Of a stretch of 13,864 nucleotides of DNA, positions 13,827 to 13,864 are shown piece after piece; position 1 is the first letter of the stretch, and each line of letters starts with the position of its first letter. This stretch comes from DAOMOP01 sp035444405. Lineage in GTDB: Bacteria > Pseudomonadota > Gammaproteobacteria > Burkholderiales > Rhodocyclaceae. Location: the NCBI GenBank assembly GCA_035444405.1, contig DAOMOP010000102.1, forward strand, positions 1-13,864, written 5' to 3'. The notes beneath the pieces were generated by a model. It made no database searches. It worked only from the letters and a program-made list of their open reading frames with translations, and had not been told where the DNA came from. Made by a program: the position numbers and the translations under genes.

Positions 13827-13864
13827 GCGCGGCTCTTTGGCGCTGCGGGGTTGGGCGGTAGGCG

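Larger units (their letters stand above)
13492..13864. other. Gene-poor stretch after dnaB
   Basis: These 373 bases contain no intact gene that I can support. On the minus strand there is a decayed transposase-like fragment (13519-13701), and at the right end a strong plus-strand promoter (13799-13826). Base composition between 13740 and 13830 is visibly less GC-rich than in the genes, with runs such as TGTTGTGTTGGTGTTTATAAT. Confidence 0.7.

Noticed and set aside
13827..13864. A tRNA gene starting after the strong promoter
   Set aside because: The 38 bases available do not show a convincing acceptor stem and D-arm with the conserved positions, so no RNA gene can be called.

Overview
This window looks like core chromosome of a GC-rich betaproteobacterium, most likely from the Rhodocyclales (Azoarcus/Thauera/Aromatoleum type). 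The evidence is strong G/C preference at third codon positions, the gene order rpsF-priB-rpsR-rplI-dnaB (priB in this cluster is typical of beta- and gammaproteobacteria), and a full-length HrpA helicase. The genus is an inference; no 16S sequence is present.

Layout. Positions 1-718 (minus) hold the N-terminal part of glutaminyl-tRNA synthetase (glnS), cut by the window edge. Divergent from it is a fluoride channel gene, fluC/crcB (931-1326, plus). A minus-strand two-gene unit follows: a family-6 UDG-superfamily (deoxyinosine) DNA glycosylase (2730-3230) whose stop overlaps the GTG start of a BaiN/YhiN-type FAD flavoprotein (1447-2733). Divergent from that pair is a small Yip1-family membrane protein (3439-4035, plus). 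A second minus-strand pair has a TetR-fold protein with a COQ9-like C-terminal half (5256-5918) and a YdjM/YfhP-type membrane-bound metal-dependent hydrolase (4188-5246). Divergent from the TetR gene is the long helicase gene hrpA (about 6085-10323, plus).

From 10445 to 13491 (plus) lies the ribosomal/replication block: a promoter, a leader hairpin, rpsF, priB (overlapping rpsR by 41 nt), rpsR, rplI, a perfect 32-nt palindromic terminator, then dnaB. The 373 bases after dnaB hold no intact gene. They contain a decayed minus-strand fragment resembling the N-terminus of IS1202/ISNCY-type transposases, and a strong sigma-70 promoter (13799-13826) that fires out of the right edge, probably towards a stable-RNA or other highly expressed gene.

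How the genes work together. The right-hand block couples ribosome assembly (S6, S18, L9) to the replication machinery (PriB, DnaB). The left part is a set of short housekeeping and stress units separated by convergent hairpins and divergent promoters. I do not see a defence island, CRISPR array, prophage or biosynthetic cluster. The points most worth a second look are an Ala/Gly/Arg-rich insertion of about 75 residues in HrpA, the TetR/COQ9-like protein next to the hydrolase, the candidate S6:S18 leader, the priB/rpsR overlap and the insertion-sequence remnant.
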